Virus record (IMG/VR): IMGVR_UViG_3300046522_000644
Location: 1-34,112 of that record
DNA: 34,112 nt
Source of the DNA: a virus
Direction: 5' to 3' (one strand)
Shown piece after piece: positions 17,405 through 24,867 of the stretch (within the stretch, counting starts at the first letter, position 1; every line of letters begins with the position of its first letter). The notes below the pieces were generated by a model that made no database searches, was not told the DNA's origin, and was given only the letters and a program-made list of their open reading frames with translations. Position numbers and translations under genes: made by a program.

Positions 17405-19225
17405 ATGGCAACAGTAAATGCAATAGATGTAATTGATGGTGATAAAAATCAACATGAAATCAATGAGCTAAATACAGGGGTAATAAAAAATATCGATGAA
17501 CTTAGGGAATTCATAGGGTCTTTCCAAAATCAAATGGCGCAAACCATTGAATACCATGCTGGTAGTGGCTATGGTGGTGCACTATATAAGTGGGATAGTT
17601 CAGCCAATGAGGATGATGATGGGTGTTCTGTAATTGCAGTTACAGGTGTTGGTATAGGGCGCTGGAAACTTCAATTAATTAACAGAACCATTCATGCTAC
17701 ACAAGCAGGGCTACTTGCGAACTTGGCTCAAACCGATCTAATTAACCAGTCATCTATTGTTCAAAAGTGTATAGATTACATCGCACTAATAGGGGGCGGG
17801 GTTGTTAAACTTCCAAAAGGTCACATTTACGCGCAGGTTCTAGCGAAGTCCAATGTTGAAATTCATGGCACATTTGAATCATTCGTGACTACAAAAAACT
17901 ATGCGGAAATATCGGCAAACCCAACTGGAGTAGTGCAAACTGTTAGATATGAACATGGTACTTTCTGGCACTCAACAAGCTCAACAGATTTATTCTTTAT
18001 GCCCGAAAACGTGTCTAATTGCACAATTTCTAATTTAAAAATGCTGGGTCTGCGACTGGACCAATCATCATCAGCGTGCGGTTTTGGTATGCGCATCACT
18101 GGCGATAGTTTTACTGCAAAATACGTGGATACATCAGGATTTAGGTTTGAAGGTTTGTATATTCGCGGCAAGGTTGGGGTTGATTGTGGAAATCACTATT
18201 TTGAGAATTGTAATTTTGATGATGCACGACGCAATACAGCAGCACTGATCTTCTGTCATGATGTGCATTTCAAAAATTGTAAGTTCCGACAATTAAAGCC
18301 TGAATTATCGTGGATTTACTTGTTCGACATCGAACCAAACCCTAGTACGTCTGACACTGTTTATAACGTGACAATGGAAAACTGTGAATTTAATGCAGTT
18401 TCTAGTTTAGATGCCGAACCCACTGTTTTGGTTAAAGAGCAAAATACTCCTACAGGATCACCTAACGTTAAATTTTTAAATTGCCGATTCAAGGGGGTTG
18501 CTACAATACGTAATAATTGTGCTAACGGATGGAAGGATTGTATTGTAGATAACTGTGAGTTTGACACTTATGCTTTTAGTACAACACTTGGTTATACAAT
18601 TTTATCAGGTAAGTTTACAAACAATCGCATGTATGGATTAGTAGCTAAAGGGTTTTCTTTTAATACGCCTGCGACAGGGGACTTTATCATTGAAGGTAAT
18701 ATTTTTAATGATACTGTATTCACTTCAAATATTTTAACAAGTCAAGCATCATTTGGGCTGAATACTTTTACAGGTACAGCAACATTAGTAACACCAATAG
18801 ACCGCAGATCAATTACCGCTCAATATCGCATCACTCCATCCGTTCTTGAAGTTGTAAGCCCAGTTGGGGCTGCTTTAACAGCATATAGTCATATTGAAGT
18901 TAGACAAATTAATCTATCAACAACTTTAACGGATATCTTAACGACTCGGCTACGCTCAGGTGTAAAGATTACCATTACAGGTTGCGATGCCAATGACTCG
19001 ATAGGGAGCAAGGCTTTCGTAGAGCTATTTATTAATAGCGACAATACTGCAAGCGCTACAGCAGCTCAGGAAATACTTAACCCTGCTACTTATGGAATAA
19101 CTTTTGCTTGGAGTGGGCGAACTCTGCAATTAGCCTCCAAGTCCACAGCAGCCAATCAGTTTATTATTAAGGTCGAGGTTTTCGCAGCGTTGCCGCAGTA
19201 TAAGGACGTAGCATGGTTAGTTTGA
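17405..19225 (+). CDS. Tail spike 2, pectate-lyase-like beta-helix
   Basis: The start is most likely ATG 17405 (MATVNAIDVIDG) with GGTGAG 4 bases upstream; the ATG at 17393 gives four more residues. The 606-residue product has a short N-terminal adaptor, then ATQAGLLANLAQTD and SIVQKCIDYIALIGGGVVKL, the usual entry to a pectate-lyase-type helix. Many rungs with N-x-x-F-x-N-C pattern follow (FENCNF, FKNCKF, MENCEF, LNCRF, VDNCEF). The last 130 residues form a separate beta domain. A second, unrelated spike next to spike 1 suggests two receptor or capsule specificities, or a swap in progress. Confidence 0.78.
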   Translation: MATVNAIDVIDGDKNQHEINELNTGVIKNIDELREFIGSFQNQMAQTIEYHAGSGYGGALYKWDSSANEDDDGCSVIAVTGVGIGRWKLQLINRTIHATQAGLLANLAQTDLINQSSIVQKCIDYIALIGGGVVKLPKGHIYAQVLAKSNVEIHGTFESFVTTKNYAEISANPTGVVQTVRYEHGTFWHSTSSTDLFFMPENVSNCTISNLKMLGLRLDQSSSACGFGMRITGDSFTAKYVDTSGFRFEGLYIRGKVGVDCGNHYFENCNFDDARRNTAALIFCHDVHFKNCKFRQLKPELSWIYLFDIEPNPSTSDTVYNVTMENCEFNAVSSLDAEPTVLVKEQNTPTGSPNVKFLNCRFKGVATIRNNCANGWKDCIVDNCEFDTYAFSTTLGYTILSGKFTNNRMYGLVAKGFSFNTPATGDFIIEGNIFNDTVFTSNILTSQASFGLNTFTGTATLVTPIDRRSITAQYRITPSVLEVVSPVGAALTAYSHIEVRQINLSTTLTDILTTRLRSGVKITITGCDANDSIGSKAFVELFINSDNTASATAAQEILNPATYGITFAWSGRTLQLASKSTAANQFIIKVEVFAALPQYKDVAWLV

Positions 19226-19228
19226 TGA

Positions 19229-19257
19229 GAAAAAAAGCACTCTAGGGTGCTTTTTTT
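19229..19257 (+). terminator. Terminator after tail spike 2
   Basis: A stem of AAAAAAGCAC with GTGCTTTTTT around a 6-base loop, ending in seven Ts, 4 bases after the stop codon. Confidence 0.82.
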
Positions 19258-19297
19258 CTTTTTTAGATTACATGTATAACCCAATAAACAACCACAG

Positions 19298-19328
19298 GCC
19301 CTTTGCTTCAATAGCTTAGGGCATTTTT
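19298..19328 (+). terminator. Second terminator, directly upstream of holin gene
   Basis: GCCCT pairs with AGGGC, and GCT with AGC inside it after a TT/TT bulge, followed by five Ts and then ATTACCTAAATTTTCTGGAGA. Same joint type as upstream of the tail tube gene. Confidence 0.65.
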
Positions 19329-19354
19329 ATTACCTAAATTTTCTGGAGATATAA

Positions 19355-19744
19355 ATGGAACCAGTTTCTACTAGCGGTTTAACAGCACTTTTAAAATTTT
19401 ACGGTGCAGCAATTATGGTGACTTTAGCGGTCGCATTAGTTGCTGCAGTTGTTTTGATGACACGTATGCCGCGCTCACCTCAAGAATGGGCCGTGGGGCT
19501 CATTTGTACGGTTGTATCAAGTCTCGCAGGTGGCTCATTTATTATCGTGAAGTGGGGGCTTCATGAATGGGTTACTGATGTGTGGGGAATGATTGCCTTA
19601 GGGGGCTTCTTCTTCATATGCGGTATTCCCGGCTGGGCTTTAGTTCGATGGATCTTTAACTTCATTGCTAAACAAGAAGGTAAAACAATTGTTGAAGTGA
19701 TCAAAGAAGTTAAAAAAGCCAAAGATGATATTCAAAATAGTTAA
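19355..19744 (+). CDS. Probable holin
   Basis: The 129-residue product has three hydrophobic segments (about residues 13-36, 47-66 and 76-100) and a charged C-terminus (EVIKEVKKAKDDIQNS), the usual layout of a class I-type holin. Segment one contains AAIMVTLAVALVAAVVLM. It would form inner-membrane lesions that release the endolysin encoded 1.6 kb downstream. TCTGGAGATATAA sets the start. Two accessory genes separate it from the endolysin, an unusual spacing for a lysis pair. No family is named with certainty. Confidence 0.65.
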   Translation: MEPVSTSGLTALLKFYGAAIMVTLAVALVAAVVLMTRMPRSPQEWAVGLICTVVSSLAGGSFIIVKWGLHEWVTDVWGMIALGGFFFICGIPGWALVRWIFNFIAKQEGKTIVEVIKEVKKAKDDIQNS

Positions 19745-19759
19745 CCGCCTTCAGGCGGT
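19744..19759 (+). terminator. Hairpin overlapping holin stop codon
   Basis: ACCGCC pairs with GGCGGT around TTCA. It is followed by ATTATT, not a clean T run, so termination may be weak. Confidence 0.5.
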
Positions 19760-19862
19760 ATTATTCAATAGTTCACTTATATTTCTGTCATCTGTCGGAA
19801 TTAATCAAATGATTTAGAGACTTGTTTATACTAAATGTTCAAAATAAAAACAGGATAACGCC

Positions 19863-20735
19863 GTGAAAAAGATAATTTTAGCAACAGTAATGGGTTTCAG
19901 TGGAGTAGGTAGTGCTTTTGCCGAGTGTACCTATAGCTTTGATGCAACTTTACAGGATTTAAAAGCATTAGAAGCAGCAGTAGGTGGAAGTACATCAAAT
20001 TACCGATATATTGAGAAAGTTGCCAATATAAATAGCGCTAATCAATCTGGTTATGATCTTATAAATTATTACTCAAATAAAAATGTTGACTTATATTTAG
20101 CTTCTAAAAAGTATGCTCAATTTAAAACCCAGTATCATCTTAAAACTCCAGATAATGTTGTTTTAATTGATAAGCCTATTGCCACTTCAAATATCTTTGT
20201 CCAAGAATTTGTTTTTGATGTTAGCAATTTGCAAGTCAATCTTGGTACTACTTCGCAAATTTATAATTACGGTTTTTTAGTCACAGGTTCTTCTCAGAGC
20301 AAAATAGAATTAGCCTTAAACGTAATTTTTGTTAAAGCAAATAATTATTCAGGCGCGATAAATGGTAATTCTATTACTGTGTTGGGTGTAACTAATAAAT
20401 CAGATGGTACAGGTTATCTAGCGCCTTTAAGTGCCGCTAGCACAAATATTCCTGTACAAATACCAGCTGATGGAAAGGTCAGAGTGGGCATTTATGTAAA
20501 CCAAAATAGCAAACAAGTTGGTTATATAATTAATGGTACTAACTATGGCTATCTAAATATTGTTATGGAAAACAAATTAAGTAATATCAGCTTTACTGGT
20601 GTAATTAATCAAAATCCATTTGCTAACTCTGCTTTGACTGGTAAAACGGTTGGGCTTCAATTGGTTACAGATAAGTCTAAAATGCAGTTTACTTATCCTA
20701 CTGGAGCTAAGGATATTTGTGGAGTAGCGTTGTAA
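19863..20735 (+). CDS. Secreted DUF4882-like protein
   Basis: The start is GTG 19863 with AGGATAA upstream. The 290-residue product has a clear signal peptide (MKKIILATVMGFSGVGSAFA, cleaved before ECTYSF). The mature part has an N-terminal helix (FDATLQDLKALEAAVG) and a long beta-rich domain, with a Cys near each end (ECTY, DICGVAL) that could form a disulfide. It matches my memory of DUF4882, found mostly in Acinetobacter and its prophages, with no known function. TATACT at 19827-19832 is a possible -10. It sits between holin and endolysin as an accessory gene. Confidence 0.65.
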   Translation: MKKIILATVMGFSGVGSAFAECTYSFDATLQDLKALEAAVGGSTSNYRYIEKVANINSANQSGYDLINYYSNKNVDLYLASKKYAQFKTQYHLKTPDNVVLIDKPIATSNIFVQEFVFDVSNLQVNLGTTSQIYNYGFLVTGSSQSKIELALNVIFVKANNYSGAINGNSITVLGVTNKSDGTGYLAPLSAASTNIPVQIPADGKVRVGIYVNQNSKQVGYIINGTNYGYLNIVMENKLSNISFTGVINQNPFANSALTGKTVGLQLVTDKSKMQFTYPTGAKDICGVAL

Positions 20736-20768
20736 AACTGCGAATTAAATTAGCTATTTTTTCTCAAC

Positions 20769-20786
20769 AGCCACCTTCGGGTGGTT
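20769..20786 (+). terminator. Weak terminator after DUF4882-like gene
   Basis: GCCACC pairs with GGTGGT around the stable loop TTCG, followed by TCTATTTT. The T tract is interrupted. The remainder to 20947 is very AT-rich and probably holds the promoter of the next gene, though I cannot place it. Confidence 0.55.
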
Positions 20787-20947
20787 CTATTTTATAAAAG
20801 AGTAGTTTTGAGGTTTAATTTATTTTTATTAAGTGATTGAAAGTATTGTATTATTTTTTAGTAATAGTTAAAATCTTCGTCACTTTTAATAATATTAATT
20901 TTATTAAAATTTCATATAAATATTTGATTAGTATAAGGGTGTTTTAA

Positions 20948-21286
20948 ATGTTGAGATGGCTTATCTTTCTTGTTATTCCTATCATGCTTCCAGGTTCTTT
21001 ATATCCTCTGTTGATTGAGTTAACTAAAGCATTTAATGACATAGCTCAAAGAGTTGTTGCCCTTATAGTTATGTATATTGTAGCTGCTTTTATTGCTGCG
21101 ACAGTAACTTATGAAAATAATCCATATGGTAATAAATTGAAACCTGTCATTGTAGTGTTATCAATTGGAGCATTATTATTTTTTATTTCTTCCAAAACTT
21201 TAATCGCGATTATTTATCTTATTGCAAGTATATTTATAGTTGTAAAGTGGCATAAGAAATTTAAGGATAAACCTTTGCCAAATTGA
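20948..21286 (+). CDS. Small multi-span membrane protein
   Basis: The 112-residue product is almost wholly hydrophobic, with about four spans (residues 2-20, 36-54, 67-82, 85-102) and a basic end (KWHKKFKDKPLPN). AAGGG lies 9 bases before the ATG. It sits just upstream of the endolysin terminator-leader and could be a second holin, an antiholin or an unrelated accessory protein. Codon use is as AT-rich as the neighbouring accessory genes. I do not recognise a family. Confidence 0.6.
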   Translation: MLRWLIFLVIPIMLPGSLYPLLIELTKAFNDIAQRVVALIVMYIVAAFIAATVTYENNPYGNKLKPVIVVLSIGALLFFISSKTLIAIIYLIASIFIVVKWHKKFKDKPLPN

Positions 21287-21320
21287 ATAGCAATTTAACT
21301 AGTTAAGAATATTTCAACCT

Positions 21321-21342
21321 AACCCGCATATGCGGGTTTTTT
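21321..21342 (+). terminator. Terminator directly upstream of endolysin gene
   Basis: AACCCGC pairs with GCGGGTT around ATAT, with six Ts, then ACGTCCAAAGGAAAGTGAA and the endolysin ATG. Confidence 0.85.
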
Positions 21343-21361
21343 ACGTCCAAAGGAAAGTGAA

Positions 21362-21907
21362 ATGAACATTGAACAATATCTTGAAGAATTGATTAAACGC
21401 GAAGGTGGTTACGTGAATAACCCTGCTGACCGTGGTGGCGCAACTAAGTACGGTATTACTGAAGCAGTTGCTCGAGCAAACGGGTTTAAAGCCAGTATGA
21501 AAGACTTACCTCTTGAGGTGGCCAAGTCTATTTATCGTAAACAATACTGGATCTCACCGCGTTTTGATCAGGTGAATGCCGTTTCTTCTGCAGTAGCTGA
21601 AGAGTTATTAGATACCGGTGTGAACTGTGGTACCGGCTTTACAAAACCACTTTTACAGCGTGCATTAAACCTACTGAATAATCAGGGTAAAGCAGGGTGG
21701 TCAGATTTAACTGTTGATGGAATTTATGGTCCAGCGACATTAAATGCACTAAAAACTTTTCTGGCCAAACGTGGGAAAGATGGGGAGAAGGTTTTGCTTC
21801 GAATACTCAACATCATGCAAGGCCAGCGTTACATTGAAATTTGTGAACGTAATCCAAGCCAAGAACAATTCTTTTACGGTTGGATTGCTAACCGAGTTTC
21901 ATTATGA
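21362..21907 (+). CDS. Endolysin, glycoside hydrolase family 108
   Basis: The 181-residue product has the GH108 signature IKREGGYVNNPADRGGATKY with catalytic Glu14 in EGGY. The C-terminal part (VDGIYGPATLNALKTFL to ERNPSQEQFFYGWIANRV) is the PG_binding_3-type domain that accompanies it. It cleaves the glycan backbone of peptidoglycan to release progeny. AAAGGAAAG sets the start. Its stop overlaps the ATG of a 32-codon lipoprotein gene (ATGA at 21904-21907). Diverged copies of its 3' end occur at 24046-24111 and 28714-28825. Confidence 0.9.
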   Translation: MNIEQYLEELIKREGGYVNNPADRGGATKYGITEAVARANGFKASMKDLPLEVAKSIYRKQYWISPRFDQVNAVSSAVAEELLDTGVNCGTGFTKPLLQRALNLLNNQGKAGWSDLTVDGIYGPATLNALKTFLAKRGKDGEKVLLRILNIMQGQRYIEICERNPSQEQFFYGWIANRVSL

Positions 21908-22002
21908 AGGTTCTGGTTTTGCTGTGCATTTTGCTTTCAAGATGCACAGCTCATACTATCAATAATAATGTGAATGTGGGTATTTGTGTGAAAGCTCTCT
22001 GA
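21904..22002 (+). CDS. 32-residue lysis-linked lipopeptide
   Basis: ATG overlaps the endolysin stop (ATGA). The product MKVLVLLCILLSRCTAHTIN... has a short hydrophobic signal and the lipobox LLSRC, leaving a 19-residue mature lipopeptide ending NVNVGICVKAL. A second, diverged full copy lies at 24108-24206 and a third 3' part at 25216-25275; all keep N-V-N-x-x-I-C-V-x-x-L. By position it would be an Rz1-type outer-membrane spanin, but no Rz gene encloses it and it is shorter and lacks the proline-rich body of Rz1. It might resemble small lysis lipoproteins of colicin operons. Confidence 0.7.
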   Translation: MKVLVLLCILLSRCTAHTINNNVNVGICVKAL

Positions 22003-22016
22003 CGAGGGCTTTTTTT
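21991..22016 (+). terminator. Terminator ending the lysis module
   Basis: AAAGCTCTC pairs with GAGGGCTTT (one T-G pair) around TGAC; seven Ts. It overlaps the lipopeptide stop codon. 22017-22113 shows nothing further. Confidence 0.85.
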
Positions 22017-22113
22017 ATAAATAATTTTAACTGTAAAATCTAGAGCATAATTGACCATACTAACTTAAATAGCAGTAACTTTCATGCTAAATGGATTAGT
22101 TATTTTACATATA

Positions 22114-22536
22114 TTAGTCCAGAAGCCCAGCTATCCAGAAACCATGATTTGCGCAACTATCGGGAATAGAAGGGGTGACATGTGTAGATTTTACTTCATC
22201 TAATAGGCCACCGCCTATTGATATTTCTTCGCCAATTAAAACAGATCGATTTGAAAAACTATTGGTAATTTTAAATATACCATTTCCTAGGTTTTCTAAT
22301 TTGCTGCCATAGCGCCAAATAATTAATGGACCCGTTTCATCGCCGAGTCTGATACATCCATTTTTATCTGCATAAAGCTTTCCATGTGCTGAGGCCATCA
22401 TTGAAATATTACTTCTAGTATTGCTTGTGATAAGTATCGGTTGAATAGAGACCTCTTCATTGTTAGCTATAATAGGCTTTATCATGCAAGAAGTAACACT
22501 AATAGTCATTAACGATGCTAAGAGTTGTATTTTCAT
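22114..22536 (-). CDS. Predicted lipoprotein, second of a related pair
   Basis: The 140-residue product has lipobox SVTSC at residue 17. The mature part is beta-rich and contains NGCIRLGDETGPLIIW, then VLIGEEISIGGG and a late Cys (PDSCANHGFW). This C-I-x-L...G-P...I-x-x-GGG pattern occurs in small secreted lipoproteins of unknown role. The upstream gene 22549-22977 has a similar layout, so the two look like diverged paralogues. They are 12 bases apart and co-transcribed. In this region lipoproteins may be periplasmic immunity proteins, but that is only context. Confidence 0.65.
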   Translation of the reverse strand: MKIQLLASLMTISVTSCMIKPIIANNEEVSIQPILITSNTRSNISMMASAHGKLYADKNGCIRLGDETGPLIIWRYGSKLENLGNGIFKITNSFSNRSVLIGEEISIGGGLLDEVKSTHVTPSIPDSCANHGFWIAGLLD

Positions 22537-22548
22537 ATAAGGGCTTTT

Positions 22549-22977
22549 TTACTTTTTAGTAATAGGTTCTATAAGTTGATTGATAATAACACCTTTACTT
22601 AGATCACATGCTGGTTCGGGTTTAACGATCCAGTTGTAGTCATTCAAATTAAGTGCATAAGCTTCTCCACTACCATAAGCAATAGTATCACCCTCTTTAT
22701 ATTCTTTTGAGTCAACAATTAAAAGATGCTTATTGCTATCCCAATGAGCATCTTTAGTTGCGAAAACAGGAAGGACTCGATCACTTTCATGCATTAAATA
22801 AACACACGAATCTTCAATTTTGATTTGTGCCTCGCTATAGCTTGCATTATCAGCAACGCCTGAGTAAGCAATTTTTGGCACAATAACCTTATTTTGAGGC
22901 TGAGAAGGATTAATACATCCATTAAGCAAGATGACTAATCCAGTTAGAAAAGTGATTAAAATATTTTGTTTATTCAT
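22549..22977 (-). CDS. Predicted lipoprotein, first of a related pair
   Basis: The 142-residue product has lipobox LLNGC at residue 21. It shares with its downstream neighbour the order Cys-hydrophobic stretch (DSCVYLMHESDRVLPVF), then EYKEGDTIAYGSGEAY and a late Cys (EPACDLSKG). The function is unknown. It is transcribed away from 23134, so the 22978-23133 gap should hold divergent promoters; I could not place one. Confidence 0.65.
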   Translation of the reverse strand: MNKQNILITFLTGLVILLNGCINPSQPQNKVIVPKIAYSGVADNASYSEAQIKIEDSCVYLMHESDRVLPVFATKDAHWDSNKHLLIVDSKEYKEGDTIAYGSGEAYALNLNDYNWIVKPEPACDLSKGVIINQLIEPITKK

Positions 22978-23133
22978 ACTTAATATACTAATGAAAAGCC
23001 TAAATTATAAAATTCGTCAGTAGACAGGTAATAGTATTCATTACATTGCCTAACTCTAGCACACGAGATAAGATTGATAGAATTTCATCAATAAAAGTTG
23101 ATAAATAAAATGACTATAGTTTAGGAAAGATGA

Positions 23134-23502
23134 ATGGAAAGCGAATATACATATAGTTGTCTTTTAGCTGATAGAGGTATTCCACTATCATTAATCAATC
23201 CTGGAAGTACTGAGGTAGCTTTATATTTTGATGATGCTCTAATGGCTTTGGAAATGCATAAAAAAAATAAAACTATAATTTTAGGGGGGGATGTACTAAT
23301 AGAAAAAGATGGTGAATTAATGTACGTATATCAATTATGGGGAAATGAGTATATTTATCTAAATTGGTATTTTGAACCTAATCAGAATAACTTGTCAGAT
23401 TGTTACATGGCGAGTCATGAAGCTGCTCTTAAGAACCTCTGTGAAATTAAAAAAAATAGTGATCAGTTCAAAACAACTTGCCTTATTGTTTTTGTTATCT
23501 AA
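23134..23502 (+). CDS. Imm40-like immunity protein
   Basis: The 122-residue product shows the layout that I associate with Imm40: a proline/glycine-containing N-terminus (RGIPLSLINPGSTEVALYFD), a helix (ALMALEMHKKNK), the core TIILGGDVLIEKDGELMYVY, a W-E region and a final S-H-E-A-A helix. Imm40 proteins protect against secreted nuclease or other polymorphic toxins. TTAGGAAAG precedes the ATG. No cognate toxin lies next to it, so it looks like an orphan immunity gene. The last 20 residues differ in character and may reflect a small 3' alteration. Family call from memory. Confidence 0.6.
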   Translation: MESEYTYSCLLADRGIPLSLINPGSTEVALYFDDALMALEMHKKNKTIILGGDVLIEKDGELMYVYQLWGNEYIYLNWYFEPNQNNLSDCYMASHEAALKNLCEIKKNSDQFKTTCLIVFVI

Positions 23503-23666
23503 TTATTGTTTCCAACTAAAGTCACCTAATTTTTACTTTTTCTATAGAAAAAATTAACTTATTTCGGTTTGCAATTAGTCTTATTTATATATCAAAGCCT
23601 TATTATAAATAAGCTGGGATATTTTTTTAGATTAAAATTTAAACTTATTCATTTAAAGAGAAAACT

Positions 23667-24041
23667 ATGGCTAATATTAAAATTCATGCGGGCGACTTCA
23701 ATAAAGGAAAAGGAACTATAAGTTTCATGTTTGGTAATTGTTCAATTACTCCTCCTTATGGTGACGGTGATAAATGGGCACCAACATCACATCCTATTGT
23801 TTCTGGGAATATTGAGGAAATATCCTTAGCCACGGAAGAGAATGTAAAAAGAATTGGTGGCACAGTTGGATGGGGGATTGCTGGGGCTGCTCTACTTGGT
23901 CCTTTAGGTTTATTGGCTGGTCTACTATTAGGTGGAAAAGGAAAAGATGTAACATTCATCTTAAAACTTAAAGATGGTAGAAAAATGCTAGCAACAACTG
24001 ATAGTAAGTCATATACAAAACTTTCCGCTTTAGCTTTTTAA
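23667..24041 (+). CDS. Hypothetical protein with glycine-rich hydrophobic hairpin
   Basis: The 124-residue product starts MANIKIHAGDFNKGKG, then a middle beta part, a glycine-rich hydrophobic stretch (RIGGTVGWGIAGAALLGPLG to LLAGLLLGGKGK), and ends VTFILKLKDGRKMLATTDSK. I know similar proteins of the form 'AGDF-KGxG ... GGTVGWG ... GKGKxVTF ... DGRKFLA' as conserved hypotheticals in many bacteria. AAAGAGAAAAC sets the start. Its stop codon is directly followed by an endolysin remnant at 24046, which marks a recombination joint. Confidence 0.65.
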   Translation: MANIKIHAGDFNKGKGTISFMFGNCSITPPYGDGDKWAPTSHPIVSGNIEEISLATEENVKRIGGTVGWGIAGAALLGPLGLLAGLLLGGKGKDVTFILKLKDGRKMLATTDSKSYTKLSALAF

Positions 24042-24045
24042 ACCG

Positions 24046-24111
24046 ATTGAAATCTGTGAGCGCAACCCAAGCCAGGAGCAATTCTTTTATAGCTGGATTG
24101 CTTCACTATGA
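24046..24111 (+). pseudogene. Endolysin 3' remnant, copy 2
   Basis: This segment still encodes IEICERNPSQEQFFYSWIA, in line with the endolysin end ERNPSQEQFFYGWIANRV, but the 5' part of the gene is missing. Third-position changes throughout and a 9-base deletion before the stop show that it comes from a diverged relative and not from recent copying of 21362-21907. The ATGA overlap with the lipopeptide gene is preserved. Confidence 0.85.
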
Positions 24112-24206
24112 AATTTCTGGTTTTGCTGTGCATTCTATTTTCAGGATGCACAGCTCATCCTATAAGTACAAATGTGAATACTTCTATTTGCGTTAGATCA
24201 CTTTAA
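24108..24206 (+). CDS. 32-residue lipopeptide, second full copy
   Basis: MKFLVLLCILFSGCTAHPIS... keeps the signal, a standard lipobox (LFSGC) and the 19-residue mature peptide ending NVNTSICVRSL. It differs from the copy at 21904 at many codons but has the same length. Its upstream endolysin is gone, so it would need read-through from 23667 to be translated. Retention of an intact frame suggests either recent arrival or selection. Confidence 0.65.
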   Translation: MKFLVLLCILFSGCTAHPISTNVNTSICVRSL

Positions 24207-24210
24207 AAAA

Positions 24211-24237
24211 ATCCCTGATTTCTCAGGGCTCAGTTTT
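24211..24237 (+). terminator. Terminator after lipopeptide copy 2
   Basis: CCCTGA pairs with TCAGGG around TTTC. The following tract is CTCAGTTTT, so efficiency is doubtful. The hairpin is closely similar to the one at 25280-25305. Confidence 0.6.
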
Positions 24238-24243
24238 CCTTAA

Positions 24244-24375
24244 ATAAAGGTACCTTTTGGTCATCATAATTGCCCTCTATCCCAATTAGAGCGTGAAATT
24301 GGCTATGATATTTTCGGTTTAGAAGGATACTTAGATGGTGGATCACATCACATAGTGAATTTTTTGATAATTTAA
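24244..24375 (+). other. Orphan coding-like fragment without start codon
   Basis: A frame open for 43 codons reads KVPFGHHNCPLSQLEREIG then YDIFGLEGYLDGG. It has no plausible start codon or ribosome site and ends at TAA 24373. Its composition is protein-like rather than random. It may be the 3' end of a lost gene. I could not match it to any neighbour. The rest of 24207-24444 holds only terminators. Confidence 0.35.
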
Positions 24376-24402
24376 TCAAAACCAGAGGCTAAGATAACTA
24401 AT

Positions 24403-24426
24403 AAAAAAGGGGCTTTTCGCCCCTTA
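24403..24426 (-). terminator. Terminator for the minus-strand immunity gene
   Basis: AAGGGGC pairs with GCCCCTT around TTTTC. Read on the minus strand it is followed by a run of Ts (As at 24403-24408), 20 bases beyond the stop of the gene at 24445. Confidence 0.8.
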
Positions 24427-24444
24427 ATTATTTAAACTTCTTTT

Positions 24445-24864
24445 TTATTTACTTTTGAAAATATAAATACCACTAAGAATTAAGAACATAGCTTGGAATA
24501 AAAACCATCCAAGTGTTGAATAATTAGAACACTTAGTGATGGAATCATAAATAATCTCCTTATAAGATACGGTTTCCATCATGTTTAGTAGTATTAATTC
24601 AGCTAATAATAGAACTAGAGAAATAACAGTGTAAAAATACTTATTTCTTATAAAAATTAAAATTATTGAAACGATGATCGATAATAAGCCACACATCCCT
24701 AACATTGATGGATCATTAGCTGAAACCCCATTTAACTCTTTAAAATAGGTAATAGTGCCTATAGCAATATATTCATTAATACATAAATCTTGCCCAAACT
24801 TATCTATCGTATATCCGCCTATACCTGATAAGAATAAAAATAATATGGCTACATATCTAATCAT
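24445..24864 (-). CDS. Four-span membrane protein, immunity candidate (orphan)
   Basis: The 139-residue product has about four membrane spans with one larger external loop after the first (NEYIAIGTITYFKELNGVSA). The loop and second span align with 26069-26512: both have EYI..., then ND/DD, then a span of the type CGLLSIIVSIILIFIRNKYF versus FFGIISVVLGLIMFFVKN. That gene follows an intact transglycosylase-like effector; this one follows a truncated relative (24868-25214), only 3 bases away. The pairing suggests an immunity protein acting in the inner membrane or periplasm, kept after loss of its effector. Confidence 0.65.
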   Translation of the reverse strand: MIRYVAILFLFLSGIGGYTIDKFGQDLCINEYIAIGTITYFKELNGVSANDPSMLGMCGLLSIIVSIILIFIRNKYFYTVISLVLLLAELILLNMMETVSYKEIIYDSITKCSNYSTLGWFLFQAMFLILSGIYIFKSK

Positions 24865-24867
24865 AAT

